64,000 nt of DNA from Corallium rubrum (GCA_964035015.1 OZ036001.1:15210111-15274110), one strand, 5' to 3'; positions 21,331 to 32,158 are shown, counted from the first letter of the stretch. Numbers and translations are program-made. Notes: a model not told the origin generated them from the letters alone.

Positions 21331-22030
21331 CCGAGCGAAGCCTGATGAAGTCAGTCGCCTTAATTCTTTTGGGATTTATAGTGCCGTAGCGCTGAACGAA
21401 TCGCGTCAAATGTTCGATCGACTGAAAGCGGTACGCGGTGCTAAACGAAGAGTTTTCCATGGTGTTTGGATAACCAGAGTTGTGGCTAGGTGATGAAAAA
21501 TGATATGGCGCGGGGAAATGGTTCACAGCGACGTTTATAATACAAGAAGGCTGTGAAAGCTGTGGCAGTCGATGTGTCAATTTCAGAACAATGGTACGTA
21601 ATTGCAACAAATCGTAAACAACACCAGTTTCCAAATAAGAAAGTGACTATCGAATCTATGAAGTCTCTGCAAATATTATACTCGCTGAAATGTGATTCCA
21701 AATTTGTTTTTGAGATTGCAATATGTTTTATGAGTTATTTTGATGTTGTTGTGATTATATTTAAGACAAAAATGTTGAGAAAAATATCTGTTGTTCTTTG
21801 TCCTAATATAAATTAGTAAATTACAGGTTTCCTTTCAACCGAGCCTAGCAATATTAAATATTGTCATTCACATTTTCTTAACGACCTGTCAGTGCTAATT
21901 ACTTTTTGAAAAGTAATATAATTGTTGTTTAAACATTTTTCACTAACGACATAAGCATCAGCTCAAGAAAAAACAAAACAAAAAATAGTTTTATCTGTGA
22001 AACTTTTATATTAAACATGTCATTACAGCG

Positions 22031-22285
22031 ATGATAACGACAATTGTCGCGTTTATAGTTGCAACAATTATTATACTGTTGACGTTTCCAGGCAAAATGT
22101 CAGATACCTTACAGGCATACACAGGAGTTACATTTCTTTGTATTGTCTTTGGTTTATCTGGCCATATATATGCTTGTGCTTATGCTCTAGTGAAAACCAG
22201 GCTTTATACTACAGTTATCATGATTATTGTCGAACCAGCCACTGCTATATACTGGGAAGCCACTCAGGATTTGTTATTTTCTTGA
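22031..22285 (+). CDS. Hypothetical hydrophobic open frame (84 codons), unknown
   Basis: The frame opens MITTIVAFIVATIIILLTF and shows two or three membrane-like segments. An AG acceptor-like ATTACAG lies just upstream. No family is recognised. It lies inside the MULE and could be a captured exon or chance. Confidence 0.2.
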   Translation: MITTIVAFIVATIIILLTFPGKMSDTLQAYTGVTFLCIVFGLSGHIYACAYALVKTRLYTTVIMIIVEPATAIYWEATQDLLFS

Positions 22286-22359
22286 AGACGCAATATAGTC
22301 ATCAAAAAGGCATAGAGAAGAGGGGTTCTCCGTTTCCATTCTAGGCATAACTTTTCAAA

Positions 22360-22635
22360 TTAAAAACTTGTTAACTCCGCCTTTGTTTTTACTCGGAGCG
22401 TGAAAGGCTGTCGTCGTGAATATAAGCCGTTAACTTCCAAAGTCAGAAGTCCAGGACGCATCGTTTCAACCGTGCCAATTATATGAGAGCCGGGAACAAC
22501 TGCTTTCCGTAGACCGCATGCAAAGTCATTTACCAGTTCTTTCCGTATTGTTTTACTCGGATATTTTACAGTAAGATGAACTTTAGTCTCTTTCTTTTGA
22601 GTTTCTGAAGCTGCTCGAACTGGTGAAGGTGAGTT
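22360..22635 (-). CDS. Unrecognised 91-codon open frame inside the MULE
   Basis: The frame is open on the minus strand from after a TGA (22636-22638) to TAA (22360-22362), with no good start. Residues include KETKVHLTVKYPSKTIRKEL and GSHIIGTVETMRPGLLTLEV. The composition is protein-like, mixed and not repetitive. It may be an exon of a captured gene or part of a transposon protein. No family is recognised. Confidence 0.3.
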   Translation of the reverse strand, partial: NSPSPVRAASETQKKETKVHLTVKYPSKTIRKELVNDFACGLRKAVVPGSHIIGTVETMRPGLLTLEVNGLYSRRQPFTLRVKTKAELTSF

Positions 22636-22689
22636 TCAGCTTTCTTGAGCGGCGTCGAGGTCAACATCTGGTTAGTGTTAAATAATTAA

Positions 22690-23880
22690 AATCGTAGACG
22701 TTCTCTGGTTTAAATATTTATTATTTACGAGCTTTCGGCTGCCAGTCTGCGCCTTCAACGGGTTGGTTGCAATGAATAGCACTGGTTTACAATTACTAAC
22801 ACAAAACAGATACATTGACTATAAAGACATAGTGACACTTCCGCCCACGTGAAAAGATGAATAATTATTTACATTGATTTATAATAATATTTTGATAGTG
22901 TTTTTAAGCCTTTTTAAGTAAAAAATCTAAAAATCGATATTGTTCTGGCAAGTGTTTTGCATTATTGTCTGCGTTTTCTCTACATGCTGTATACCAAGAT
23001 TCTAGAGTCGATCTGTGTCGATAATTTGCGGTGTCTAAAATTTTTCCGTTAGAAAAGTCAATCCGGTGATCGTTTGCTTTGCCCACGCATGATTAGAAAT
23101 GTTGGATCCATTTTAGCAGTTTTTTACGTTGCGTTCGTGTTCCTTTCTTCTTGTTTGAAACGCTCTTCCTGTCTCGCCAATGTAACTCCACGAACAATCA
23201 GAACAATTTATTTGATAAATTACATTTGTCTGGTCTTCTGAGGATGGTCTGTCTTTGATCGAGGGAAACATTTGTTCAAGAGTGCGAAGAGGTTTTGTAG
23301 TGGTTCGGATGTCATAGGGTTTCAGGAGTCGTTTGAGTGGTTCAGTTAGGCCTTTAATATAAGGGAGGACCGCATAATTGTAGTGACTCTTCGGTTCCAC
23401 AACATCAAAAAACATGCGTACTAACTCTTCAGGTGGTGGTGTTCTGTTCTGCTGCTTAGTACGGCGACTCTCTACTTGTTGGAGGAATTTTTTGGGGTAT
23501 CCATTTGATATTAAGGTTGACAGATCCTCGTATGGCTGGTGGTATTGCGTCAGTAGAGTGTAGTTTCCTGTATGTGTTCTGGTCTAGTTTTTGTTCGTTT
23601 TTCAATTTAAGCAGTTGTCCGTTTAGTTCACGTTCGATTCATTTGAACGGAGGTTTAGATACTTCCTCGTACGTTTGTCGATCATCTAGCAATTGATTCA
23701 TTTTTCTCTCATATTCGCAAGTGTCCATAACAACGAAACAGTTTCCTTTGTCAGCTTTCATCACTAATCGAGACTTGTCTTTCCGCAGTTCATGTAGTGC
23801 TTTCATGTAGTGCTTTCCGAAAATCAGCAGCAAACCTTCTCTGACGGTCTCAATTACCAAACCACAAAAATACATCAGCG
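22690..23880 (-). pseudogene. Penelope-like element, left copy (internally deleted)
   Basis: On the minus strand the N-terminal part (KADKGNCFVVMD, the PLE DKG motif) is joined directly to the C-terminal part (SNGYPKKFLQQVESRRTKQQ ... SWSYIGETGRAFQTRRKEHE, the GIY-YIG endonuclease). The whole reverse-transcriptase core is deleted between PAIRGSV and the SNGYPKK block. It shares an in-frame TGA after KPPFK, a TAA in the GIY-YIG region and a small frameshift near HAWA with the right-hand copy. Its 3' end is near 22690. It lies head-to-head with the right copy. Confidence 0.85.
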
Positions 23881-24872
23881 AATGAAAGGAAAGCACTACA
23901 TGAACTGCGGAAAGATAAGTCTCGATTAGTGATGAAAGCTGACAAAGGAAACTGTTTCGTTGTTATGGACACTTGCGAATATGAGAGAAAAATGAATCAA
24001 TTGCTAGATGATCGACAAACGTACGAGGAAGTATCTAAACCTCCGTTCAAATGAATCGAACGTGAACTAAACGGACAACTGCTTAAATTGAAAAACGAAC
24101 AAAAACTAGACCAGAACACATACAGGAAACCACACTCTACTGACGCAATACCACCAGCCATACGAGGATCTGTCAAACATCACAAACTCAACAATCCACT
24201 CCGTCCTATTGTTACTTGTAGGAACACAGCTCTTTACAACACTTCCAAATTTCTTGCTAACCTCCTTTCACCACTCCAAAACGATAATGGATATTCTGTC
24301 AACAACTCTACTGAATTTGCCAAAAAACTTACTCAAACTCACATTGACGATGACGAAATTATGGTATCATTTGACGTTGTATCACTTTTTACAGCTATAC
24401 CTGTTGATAGAGCATGTGAACACATACGCAACAAACTCACTAAAGACGAAACCTTACAACATAGAACTAAATTATCAATTGACGACATCATTAGACTTTT
24501 ACGTTATACGTTGGCTAATAGTTATTTTAATTTTAATAAGAAGACATACAAACAAATTCATGGTTGTGCGATGGGCAGTCCTGTCAGCCCTATTGTGGCA
24601 CACCTCTGTATGGAGGAAATTGAGGACTCTGCACATAGTCAATCAACTGTACCACCCAAGAAATGGTTTCGTTATGTAGATGATGTCTTTGCCATCATCA
24701 AGACACATGCGTTGACTAACTTTTTCAATGTACTCAACTCTATCGACCCACATATTAATTTTACAATTGAACATGAACTTAACGAAAAACTTTCATTTTT
24801 AGACGCTATAATTACACGCGATAACGGATCTCTTACTATTAATGTATACCGTAAACCTACACACACTGACCG

Positions 24873-26410
24873 CACTGTTAATTTTAAGGAGTTGATACTA
24901 CTCCAAAAAAGGAGTAAAAAAAAAAGGTACCAGTTGACTCTGTTTTGGGAGTATATTTTACTCCATCATTTTAACTCCATTTTTAGAGTACTTTCTACCT
25001 CACTAATGGAGTAATATTTACCTTTGCAGGAGTTAAAAATACTCTAGTTTAAAACTTCACTCTCAGTTTGGAGTAAAAAATAACCCAAAAGTGGAGTAAA
25101 TTTTATTCCTATGGGGGTTAAAAATACTCTGATTTAATTTTACTCTCATTTTGGAGTAAAAAATATACCAAAACTGGAGTAAATTTAATTCCTTATGGGG
25201 GTGAAAACTACTCTAATTTAGAATTTTACTCTCATTTTGGAGTCAAAAATATACCAAAAGGGGGCTTGGTTGCAATCAAACATAACGTGAGATGCAATGT
25301 GTATTAAAGTAAAATTTTCAGGATGGTGAAGATAGTAACTTTGTTTCTTAGTTTCAGAAATTGCAGCTTGATGTTAGTAATAATTATTAGTTGTTTGCTG
25401 TACAAGCTGTGTTAGTTAGTAATACCCAGAAAAAGTCTGAGCTCTGAGCGGGAATCGAACCCACAACCTTCTGAATACCAGCCAGACGCTCTAACCATTG
25501 AGCCACCAGAACTCAGATAGCGGAGCAAGGTTAATTAAGGTACTTATACCTTAGACTGTGCCCAGTCCTCTAGGAACGAATTCCCGCTCAGAGCTCAGAG
25601 TTTTTCTGAGTATTACTAACTAACACAGCTTGTACAGCAAACAACTAACAATTATTAACTTTGTTTCTGTTGAAGTTAAACGTACTTGTGGAGTAAAAAT
25701 TTAGAAAAAAAATACACCCTCCTTTACATCCTTGCAAAATACAAAATACATCCTTTTTTGAGTGAAAATTAAGGAGAAAATATACATTAATTACTCCGTT
25801 ATGTTTATCCCTTTTCGAAAGTACATTTTACTCCTTTATGACAGTTGTATTGACTCCCAGAAATGCATTACTTACTCCGGTATGTTTACTCCTTTTTTGG
25901 AGTGAAAATAAAGGAGTAAATATACAATAATTACTCCGATATGTCTATTCCTTTTCAAGAGTACATTTTACTCCTTTATGAGAGTTGTATTGACTCCCAG
26001 AAATGCATTACTTACTCCGGTATGTTTACTCCTTTTTTGGAGTGAAAATAAAGGAGTAAATATACAATAATTACTCCGATATGTCTATTCCTTTTCAAGA
26101 GTACATTTTACTCCTTTATGAGAGTTGGATTGACTCCCAGAGTAGTAAGATTGGGGTTAAAGTTACTCCTGGAGTAATAATAAAGGAGTAAAAAGTACTC
26201 TAATATTTGTACTCCTTTGCTGGAGTATATTTTATCCCTGCAGTGGAGTAATATTTACTCTTCGTAGAGTAAAAGTTTAAATATGAACTGAAGTGGAGTA
26301 GGTTTAACTCTGGTTTGGGAGTGAAATATACTCTATTTTTTTTACTCCCCAAAAGGGAGTTATTTCAACTCTTACGGTGGAGTTAAAATTACTCCCTATA
26401 ATTAACAGTG
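24873..26410. mobile_element. CACTA-like element, 1538 bp, CG target duplication, GGAGT iterons
   Basis: The ends CACTGTTAATT are inverted at both borders. The host word CG is duplicated (24871-24872, 26411-26412), shown by the PLE codon CGA that is restored when the element is removed. Two blocks (about 24885-25260 and 25690-26400) are packed with GGAGT/ACTCC-AAAA words in both orientations, like subterminal transposase-binding repeats of CACTA elements. A 2-bp TSD with CACTG ends fits the CMC/EnSpm group. No transposase is present. A tRNA-like hairpin module fills the middle. Confidence 0.8.
25375..25660 (-). repeat. tRNA-like module with flanking inverted repeats
   Basis: The minus strand shows TGGCTCAATGGTTAGAGCG (box A-like) and GTGGGTTCGATTCCCGC (box B-like) at tRNA spacing, around 25440-25515. 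It is flanked by inverted AGTTGTTTGCTGTACAAGC arms (about 25390 and 25640). The same arm word recurs at 50705-50760. This is probably a SINE or tRNA relic in a small foldback, not a working tRNA gene. Confidence 0.6.
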
Positions 26411-27534
26411 CGATACTTAGACTATAACTCACATCATGACAAACAACACAAAGTTAGCACAGCACAAACTCTTTTTCATAGAGCAGCAACATTACCCAAC
26501 ACAAACGAAGGAAAACAACAAGAACACAGACATATAACTAACACTTTAATATCAAATGGATACCCCAAAAAATTCCTCCAACAAGTAGAGAGTCGCCGTA
26601 CTAAGCAGCAGAACAGAACACCACCACCTGAAGAGTTAGTACGCATGTTTTTTGATGTTGTGGAACCGAAGAGTCACTACAATTATGCGGTCCTCCCTTA
26701 TATTAAAGGCCTAACTGAACCACTCAAACGACTCCTGAAACCCTATGACATCCGAACCACTACAAAACCTCTTCGCACTCTTGAACAAATGTTTCCCTCG
26801 ATCAAAGACAGACCATCCTCAGAAGACCAGACAAATGTAATTTATCAAATAAATTGTTCTGATTGTTCGTGGAGTTACATTGGCGAGACAGGAAGAGCGT
26901 TTCAAACAAGAAGAAAGGAACACGAACGCAACGTAAACTAGAACCCAAGGATAGTGCAAAGTTTCGTAGAGCAATTAACAGTACTGTATTTCGACATAAA
27001 AAAACACTTGAGCTTTTTACATTCAAATGATTTATTTCGCTTTAAATTGGACGATACATGTGTACAATTCAATGAAAAGTCTTGAGGATACAGTATGAAA
27101 AAATCTTTCTGATAGTTACACGCTTCAACTTAAGTGCTGTATTAGTTCTAGTTTACATTATTCATGACAGTTAATCCAGCATTAATTAGTAGAGCTAAAA
27201 TTTTCCTCGTTCTGTGAGTAGTCAGTAAGGAGTCAAATGTGGCATAGTTCAATTTTTTAGCCATTTTAAATGATTGGTGTTGACCACTGACCTGTATATA
27301 ACATATTACAGGTCAGTGGTGTTGACTAATCCTTCATCTGTATATAGTTGGTGTTTTTAAATGGAATGAATTGCAGGATTTAATCTTAAAGTTTATATGG
27401 GCAAAATCCACAATCTTTCAGGTTGATTGGTCATTTTTGTCATTGCTGTACAGTACATGAATGTACAGTTTTTTATCTTTTGAAGGTTTATAAGCTGCAA
27501 TGGGTATCTATATGCAGACTGTTTGCACAGAGCA

Positions 27535-27810
27535 TTTATTGTAACATGAGACATTCATCCATAGGCAGAGCCATTACTGTTTGACAAGTACAGTATTTTG
27601 GTTTCAACATGACTTCAGCTGCAACGAACATGCATAGAACATCCAGTTTAATCAAGTGAAATGCCAAATATTACTTGTAAATAAAGGGTCTTTTATGAAC
27701 TGCTTTGAGGCGTATTAGTTCATCGCATGGTAACATGAGAGACATTCATCCATAGGCAGAGCCATCACCGTTTGACAAGTACATTATTTTGGTTTTGACA
27801 TGACTTTAGT
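27535..27810. repeat. ~190-bp diverged tandem duplication
   Basis: Two copies of GAGACATTCATCCATAGGCA through TGACAAGTACA lie at about 27548 and 27735. Confidence 0.6.
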
Positions 27811-28318
27811 TGACATCCAACTGAATAAAACTTGCTTTAGGATGTACACTTGATTTTCACTCTTTAAGTTACAGTAGGTTGATTACCAGTCGTGTACCAT
27901 TTTTCAACTTTTTAGCTGGAATGTAAATTGATAAAATTAGTCAGTTAATCAGTAAATTATTTTTAATCAGATTATGTGACACTAAGTGAATGGGAATGGT
28001 AAACAATTAAAAGAAGACTTACCTATAACACACTTTGTTCCTGCCCGTGAAAAGAGGAGGCAGCTATAGTTCAGTCTCTGGTCCCCTATCCAATAGGGGT
28101 ATATTTACCCCTGCCACTAGGCTGTGGAAGCGGTTGAGGTGACTTGTTTGTATTTGGAGAAAAAGATTGACAAATAAATTTTAGGAATTTTTAAATACTG
28201 TTCAGTATACATGCACTGTTCACTCTATGGTATTCAATTGCTCTTATGGCTATAGATAATGTATATTGTACATTTTTTTGATAATTTATCATATTTTAAG
28301 TAAATGAATCATGCTACA

Positions 28319-28812
28319 GATGCAAAGATAGGTTTATGATCACTAAAGTAAGATTCAAGAGCACCACTACAGTAAATTCTTTGAGGGATATTTGTGTAAA
28401 TATGATCAATTTGAGTTTTATAGTCAGTTGTTACTTCATTAACAAGCTGTGCATAATGTTCTTGTTCACTAAGATATTTAGATAGCTTTTTTCTCAGAGG
28501 AATTTTCCATTAAATTTATATTAAAATCACCAAGCATAATAATAGGGGTATCACAATGTTTTAAAATATTCTCATGAAGAAATTTTAATGCATCAGTTAA
28601 TTTAGAAATCTCTACTTTAGATTTTGAGCGATAAATTCCAACAATGTGTAAATTGTAAACTGGCTGATCAACTTTAATAACTGTTATTTCAACATCATTA
28701 TGGTTACACCTCAAGGGTTCAGACACACATTGTAGATTATTTTTTAAATAAACAGCAGTTCCATATAGTGTTCTTGTAGTACTTTGTGGCAGGCTTGAGA
28801 GTCGACACTAAA
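28319..28812 (-). pseudogene. Exonuclease-endonuclease-phosphatase (APE-like) endonuclease fragment
   Basis: The minus-strand frame reads TLYGTAVYLKNNLQCVSE, then VYNLHIVGIYRSKSK and IIMLGDFNINLM (metal-binding GDFN). After a one-base slip in an A-run it ends QIDHIYTN ... YFSDHKPIF (catalytic SDH) and a stop. This is an EEP domain as used by LINEs and by Helentron-type Helitrons. The stop right after SDHKPIF and the lack of reverse transcriptase behind it fit a Helitron-type C-terminus better, but this is inference. Confidence 0.65.
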
Positions 28813-29383
28813 TAACTGGACTTAAATGCAGTGTATGGGAAACACGTCGTTTGTGACTGGTGATTTTGTCCAAACCATGAGATACGCTTACCTTGAAATA
28901 TATGTGACAATTTAATCCTTTAGCTCAGACCATATTTAATTAGCCCACATAGTCCTTATTTTGACGGGAAAATTCGTCGCATCCTCTCCTACTAATCGCT
29001 TCATGTCTCTCGCGCCTTCTTGTACCTCCGCCATATTTTAATATTGTGACATTCACAAAATTTAGTTTCGCGCATGCGCAGTAAGATTCTAACCAAACCG
29101 GGGGGAAAACCCAGAGGAAAACATCATATTCTGAATTAATACTCGATATACTTCAAGATTAAAATACAATATTTGACTAGAGCCTTTCAAAAGTTACCCG
29201 CAAATAATTCACTAAATTGCCTTACTTATCAGCGAAACTCTTTAAAGTACCTATCAAAACAACGATATTATTCATCCAAGCACGACAATTTAATGTTGCT
29301 AAACTTGGAACGCCCCCCGGAAAAGTTTACACTATGATGTGAATTTTCTCCACCATCACAATACTGCAAAGTTTCTGCGAAAC

Positions 29384-30462
29384 TCAAGGGAGCACGTTAG
29401 AATGTGATAGTTCTTGTATAAAATAAAATAAACTTTACTTGCCTAAGTTGTTGACGTTTTGTGCGAGGCGCCGAGTTCGATAAAACCGCTGACGATATGA
29501 GCCCCCGACGAGCGAGCCGAATACTCTCCGAAGATACGCGAGGGCGGAGCGGGAAGGGAAAAGAGAAGGGGAGTGCAACTACAAGATTTCTTTCGACAAT
29601 GCTCGTAGCACGTTGCTATGCACATAGAGTGTTGCTATGCACAAAGAGTGTTGCTATTTACAACAATTATATACGAATACCGAGGCAACAGATCTTCGTG
29701 ATATTCACAGCAGGACGTAAGTTGTTTTCGTTGAATGATTTATCAATTTGGACTCTGATGAGAAAACCGTTGGCTTTCATGAATAAGTTATAAGTCATTT
29801 TGAATTTTTATTGTCAGAATCGCGCCATCGCGGGTTTGTTTGTCGACGCTCCAGGAGTATGATCTCAATACCGAAGAAGCCCACAACATATACAAAAGGA
29901 GTTAGATTGCAAGGTCAACCAACTGAATCGTTCAAATTTTGGGAAGTTTTTGTTTCATTTATTTCCTTCGTGAGTTCGTGCGAGAAGAAGAGGAGACGAG
30001 TTTGTGGAACGATCGACCAGTGCGAGTACTGATCCTTTTGTGTTAAAACTATTCATTGTTTTTAATAAAATTCTTACAAGAACTTTAATAGGGTAGTTAG
30101 TAGTTACTTAACGAGTCGTAGAATATGATAATTTTAGTGTATTTGGCTCGATCTAGTATCTACTGACTACTGCTACGAGAAAGGTTGCTACGAGCATCGG
30201 AGAAAAGCTATTTCTAAATGAACCATTTTATTGGCTGAAAGCCATCACGTGCTCGGTAGTTGCACTCCCCTTCTCTTTTCCCTTCCCGCTCCGCCCTCGC
30301 GTATCTTCGGAGAGTATTCGGCTCGCTCGTCGGGGGCTCATATCGTCAGCGGTTTTATCGAACTCGGCGCCTCGCACAAAACGTCAACAACTTAGGTAAG
30401 TAAAGTTTATTTTATTTTATACAAGAACTATCACATTCTAACGTGCTCCCTTGCGAAACTTT
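29384..30462. repeat. Foldback element with ~200-bp CpG-rich inverted arms
   Basis: The left arm 29384-29583 and right arm 30262-30462 are near-perfect inverted copies. They hold GAGCCCCCGACGAGCGAGCC and TACGCGAGGGCGGAGCGGGA, and are GC- and CpG-rich against AT-rich surroundings. On the plus strand the right arm shows CAACTTAG followed by GTAAGTAAAG, a strong splice-donor-like site. The middle (29584-30261) has no recognised gene. Confidence 0.75.
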
Positions 30463-30466
30463 GCAC

Positions 30467-30907
30467 TAAAAACTGCTAAAATGGATCCAACATTTCTAAT
30501 CATGCGTGGGCAAAGCAAACGATCACCGGATTGACTTTTCTAACGGAAAAATTTTAGACACCGCAAATTATCGACACAGATCGACTCTAGAATCTTGGTA
30601 TACAGCATGTAGAGAAAACGCAGACAATAATGCAAAACACTTGCCAGAACAATATCGATTTTTAGATTTTTTACTTAAAAAGGCTTAAAAACACTATCAA
30701 AATATTATTATAAATCAATGTAAATAATTATTCATCTTTTCACGTGGGCGGAAGTGTCACTATGTCTTTATAGTCAATGTATCTGTTTTGTGTTAGTAAT
30801 TGTAAACCAGTGCTATTCATTGCAACCAACCCGTTGAAGGCTGCAGACTGGCAGCCGAAAGCTCGTAAATAATAAATATTTAAACCAGAGAACGTCTACG
30901 ATTTTAA
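30467..30907 (+). pseudogene. Penelope-like right copy, C-terminal end and 3' region
   Basis: This continues the PLE after the insertion: ANDHRIDFSNGKILDTANYR to FLDFLLKKA and a TAA at about 30686. The 3' region follows (CACGTGGGCGGAAGTGTCAC ... AAAGCTCGTAAATAATAAAT). It is nearly identical to the left copy, including the four-base shift before NDHR. The 3' end is at about 30907. Confidence 0.8.
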
Positions 30908-31416
30908 TTATGAATCCTGGTTTCGCCTCTTCTATATTTAAAAAAAAATAGTGTCGCGGGAAATATTTTTTGACAACGAAAACAAGTACGGCCTGGTGTG
31001 ACAATTTCTGTGGAGTGTCGTTCATCGTTTATATATAATACTATACAATATACTTGTCAAAAATTGCAAATATTTTGTGCTCCTTTCCTGACCTCGTTCA
31101 GCGTGAGTCCACACGTGGGCAATTTTAGCTAAATATATTTTCAAATTTGATTGGATAACACGAGACAAAAGGTATTACGTCACGGAAATCAAATCCCTGC
31201 TTGGGTACGCAGACGCTATTTTCCGCGGGAGGCAACGAGGGCGGGCAAATACGTCTGGGTCGCAGGCTAACGGGTGTCAAGCTGTGCGCGAAACTGATTA
31301 ATTTAACCGCAATGCGGAATGTCCTTCCGGTCATATACCCCTGATGTGACACACGACGTTCGTCAACTCAAGTTCATATAACCTGAGTCGGCAGATTTTT
31401 AGAAATAGTCGGCAGA

Positions 31417-31445
31417 TCTTTAGCCTGCGTACAGTCCCAGCAAAT
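31417..31445. mobile_element. Solo MULE-type terminus
   Basis: TAGCCTGCGTACAGTCCCAG resembles the TIR start of the MULEs at 20919 and 56252. No partner end was found. Confidence 0.3.
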
Positions 31446-31617
31446 TTTCACTTTAACAGCTTGGCTTTTCACTCACTCGGCATAAAAATGTCGCTTGCCC
31501 CACGTGAGCAACAAGCCAAACACGCGCCTGTCCATATGCTAAGCTCAGAAAATGTTTCTGAGGCTTCGGATTTATAGCCTTCCCAGTTCCCAATAATTAT
31601 TGTGCTACTAAAGTGTA

Positions 31618-32158
31618 GTAAAAAGAAGTATTATATGGCTGGGTTTGATCTCCGGTCCGTACGCAAAACGACACACGCTGATTGGTTCCCGAGAGGTCGG
31701 GATTTTACGATATTGACCTCGGGGTCAATACGCTTTTTTCTTGGCCCTGTAAGTTTTGGCGAGAAGATTTCTGAGTTGATTTGAATACGAATAAAAGAGT
31801 ACTGGGAATCTTTATTCAAATATTCAGTAAAATGTGTTGGAACATTACTGCTGGTTTTCTTTAAAGCTGTTTATCTAAAAACACGACAAATAAAAACCGA
31901 ACTGGTGTAAACAAGAAGGCCAAGAAGCGACACGTACAAAAGTTAACAGGTAGTAAACAGCATGCTCCGAAGGCGAAAACGCTCGTAACTTAAAAATAAA
32001 ATGAACCAATAGCCATATAATAAATTCCTTATTAACCTCGTTTGCTCGGTCTGTACGGGAAAGTATTTGCCCTCGGTTTTATCGCACGAACCTCGCTCCT
32101 TCGTCGCTCGGTCTGTACGAAAACCTCAGGCAAATACTTTCCCGTGCAGTCCTTAATG
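31618..32158 (+). repeat. ~540-bp interspersed element plus hairpin module, copy 1
   Basis: The first part runs from TATTATATGGCTGGGTTTGA to the inverted word AGCCATATAATA (about 31629-32021). Then comes a hairpin with GGAAAGTATTTGCC arms (32050-32150). A second copy in opposite orientation is at 48575-49138. Non-coding; family not named. Confidence 0.7.

Larger units (their letters stand above)
23884..26940 (+). pseudogene. Penelope-like element, right copy (RT + GIY-YIG), interrupted
   Basis: From 23884 the plus strand encodes ADKGNCFVVMD, a TGA at 24052-24054, and then a long RT frame. The RT blocks are SFDVVSLFTAIP, GCAMGSPVSPIVA and FRYVDDVF (catalytic YVDD), then LSFLDAIITR and NVYRKPTHTDR. 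The frame is cut at HTDR by the CACTA-like element (24873-26410) and resumes exactly (YLDYNSHH) at 26411. The GIY-YIG domain (WSYIGETGRAFQTRRKEHE) follows. A second insertion starts at about 26938. This is Penelope-like (PLE) by motif order. It is dead in this copy. Confidence 0.9.
26938..30466. mobile_element. 3.5-kb composite insertion in the Penelope-like GIY-YIG region
   Basis: The PLE sequence breaks after CGTAAA at about 26937 and resumes with AAAACTGCTAAAATGGATCC at about 30467, as shown by the uninterrupted left copy. Inner sequence near the left edge has AGTGCAAAGTTTCG, and its inverted match sits at the right edge. A 10-bp direct repeat GCAAAGTTTC (26956-26965, 29366-29375) suggests that a second insertion (about 26966-29365) lies inside a foldback element. 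Confidence 0.6.
20919..31269. mobile_element. Mutator-like (MULE) unit, 10.35 kb, 9-bp TSD, heavily nested
   Basis: Exact 9-bp duplications ACGGGTGTC lie at 20910-20918 and 31270-31278. Long inverted repeats begin TAGCCTGCGA(A)CCCAGACG and stay about 90% or more identical for at least 110 bp, to GATTTCCGTGACGTAATACC. A 9-bp TSD with long TIRs is the MULE hallmark. Removing the Penelope-like pair (22690-30907) leaves a MULE of about 2.1 kb holding a RecQ-like fragment and an unknown 91-codon frame, with no transposase. It lies 78 bp upstream of the sulfotransferase ATG. Confidence 0.85.

Noticed and set aside
25440..25515. Functional tRNA gene
   Set aside because: It has A and B boxes, but the stems are imperfect, it lies inside a transposon, and similar heads recur as SINEs.
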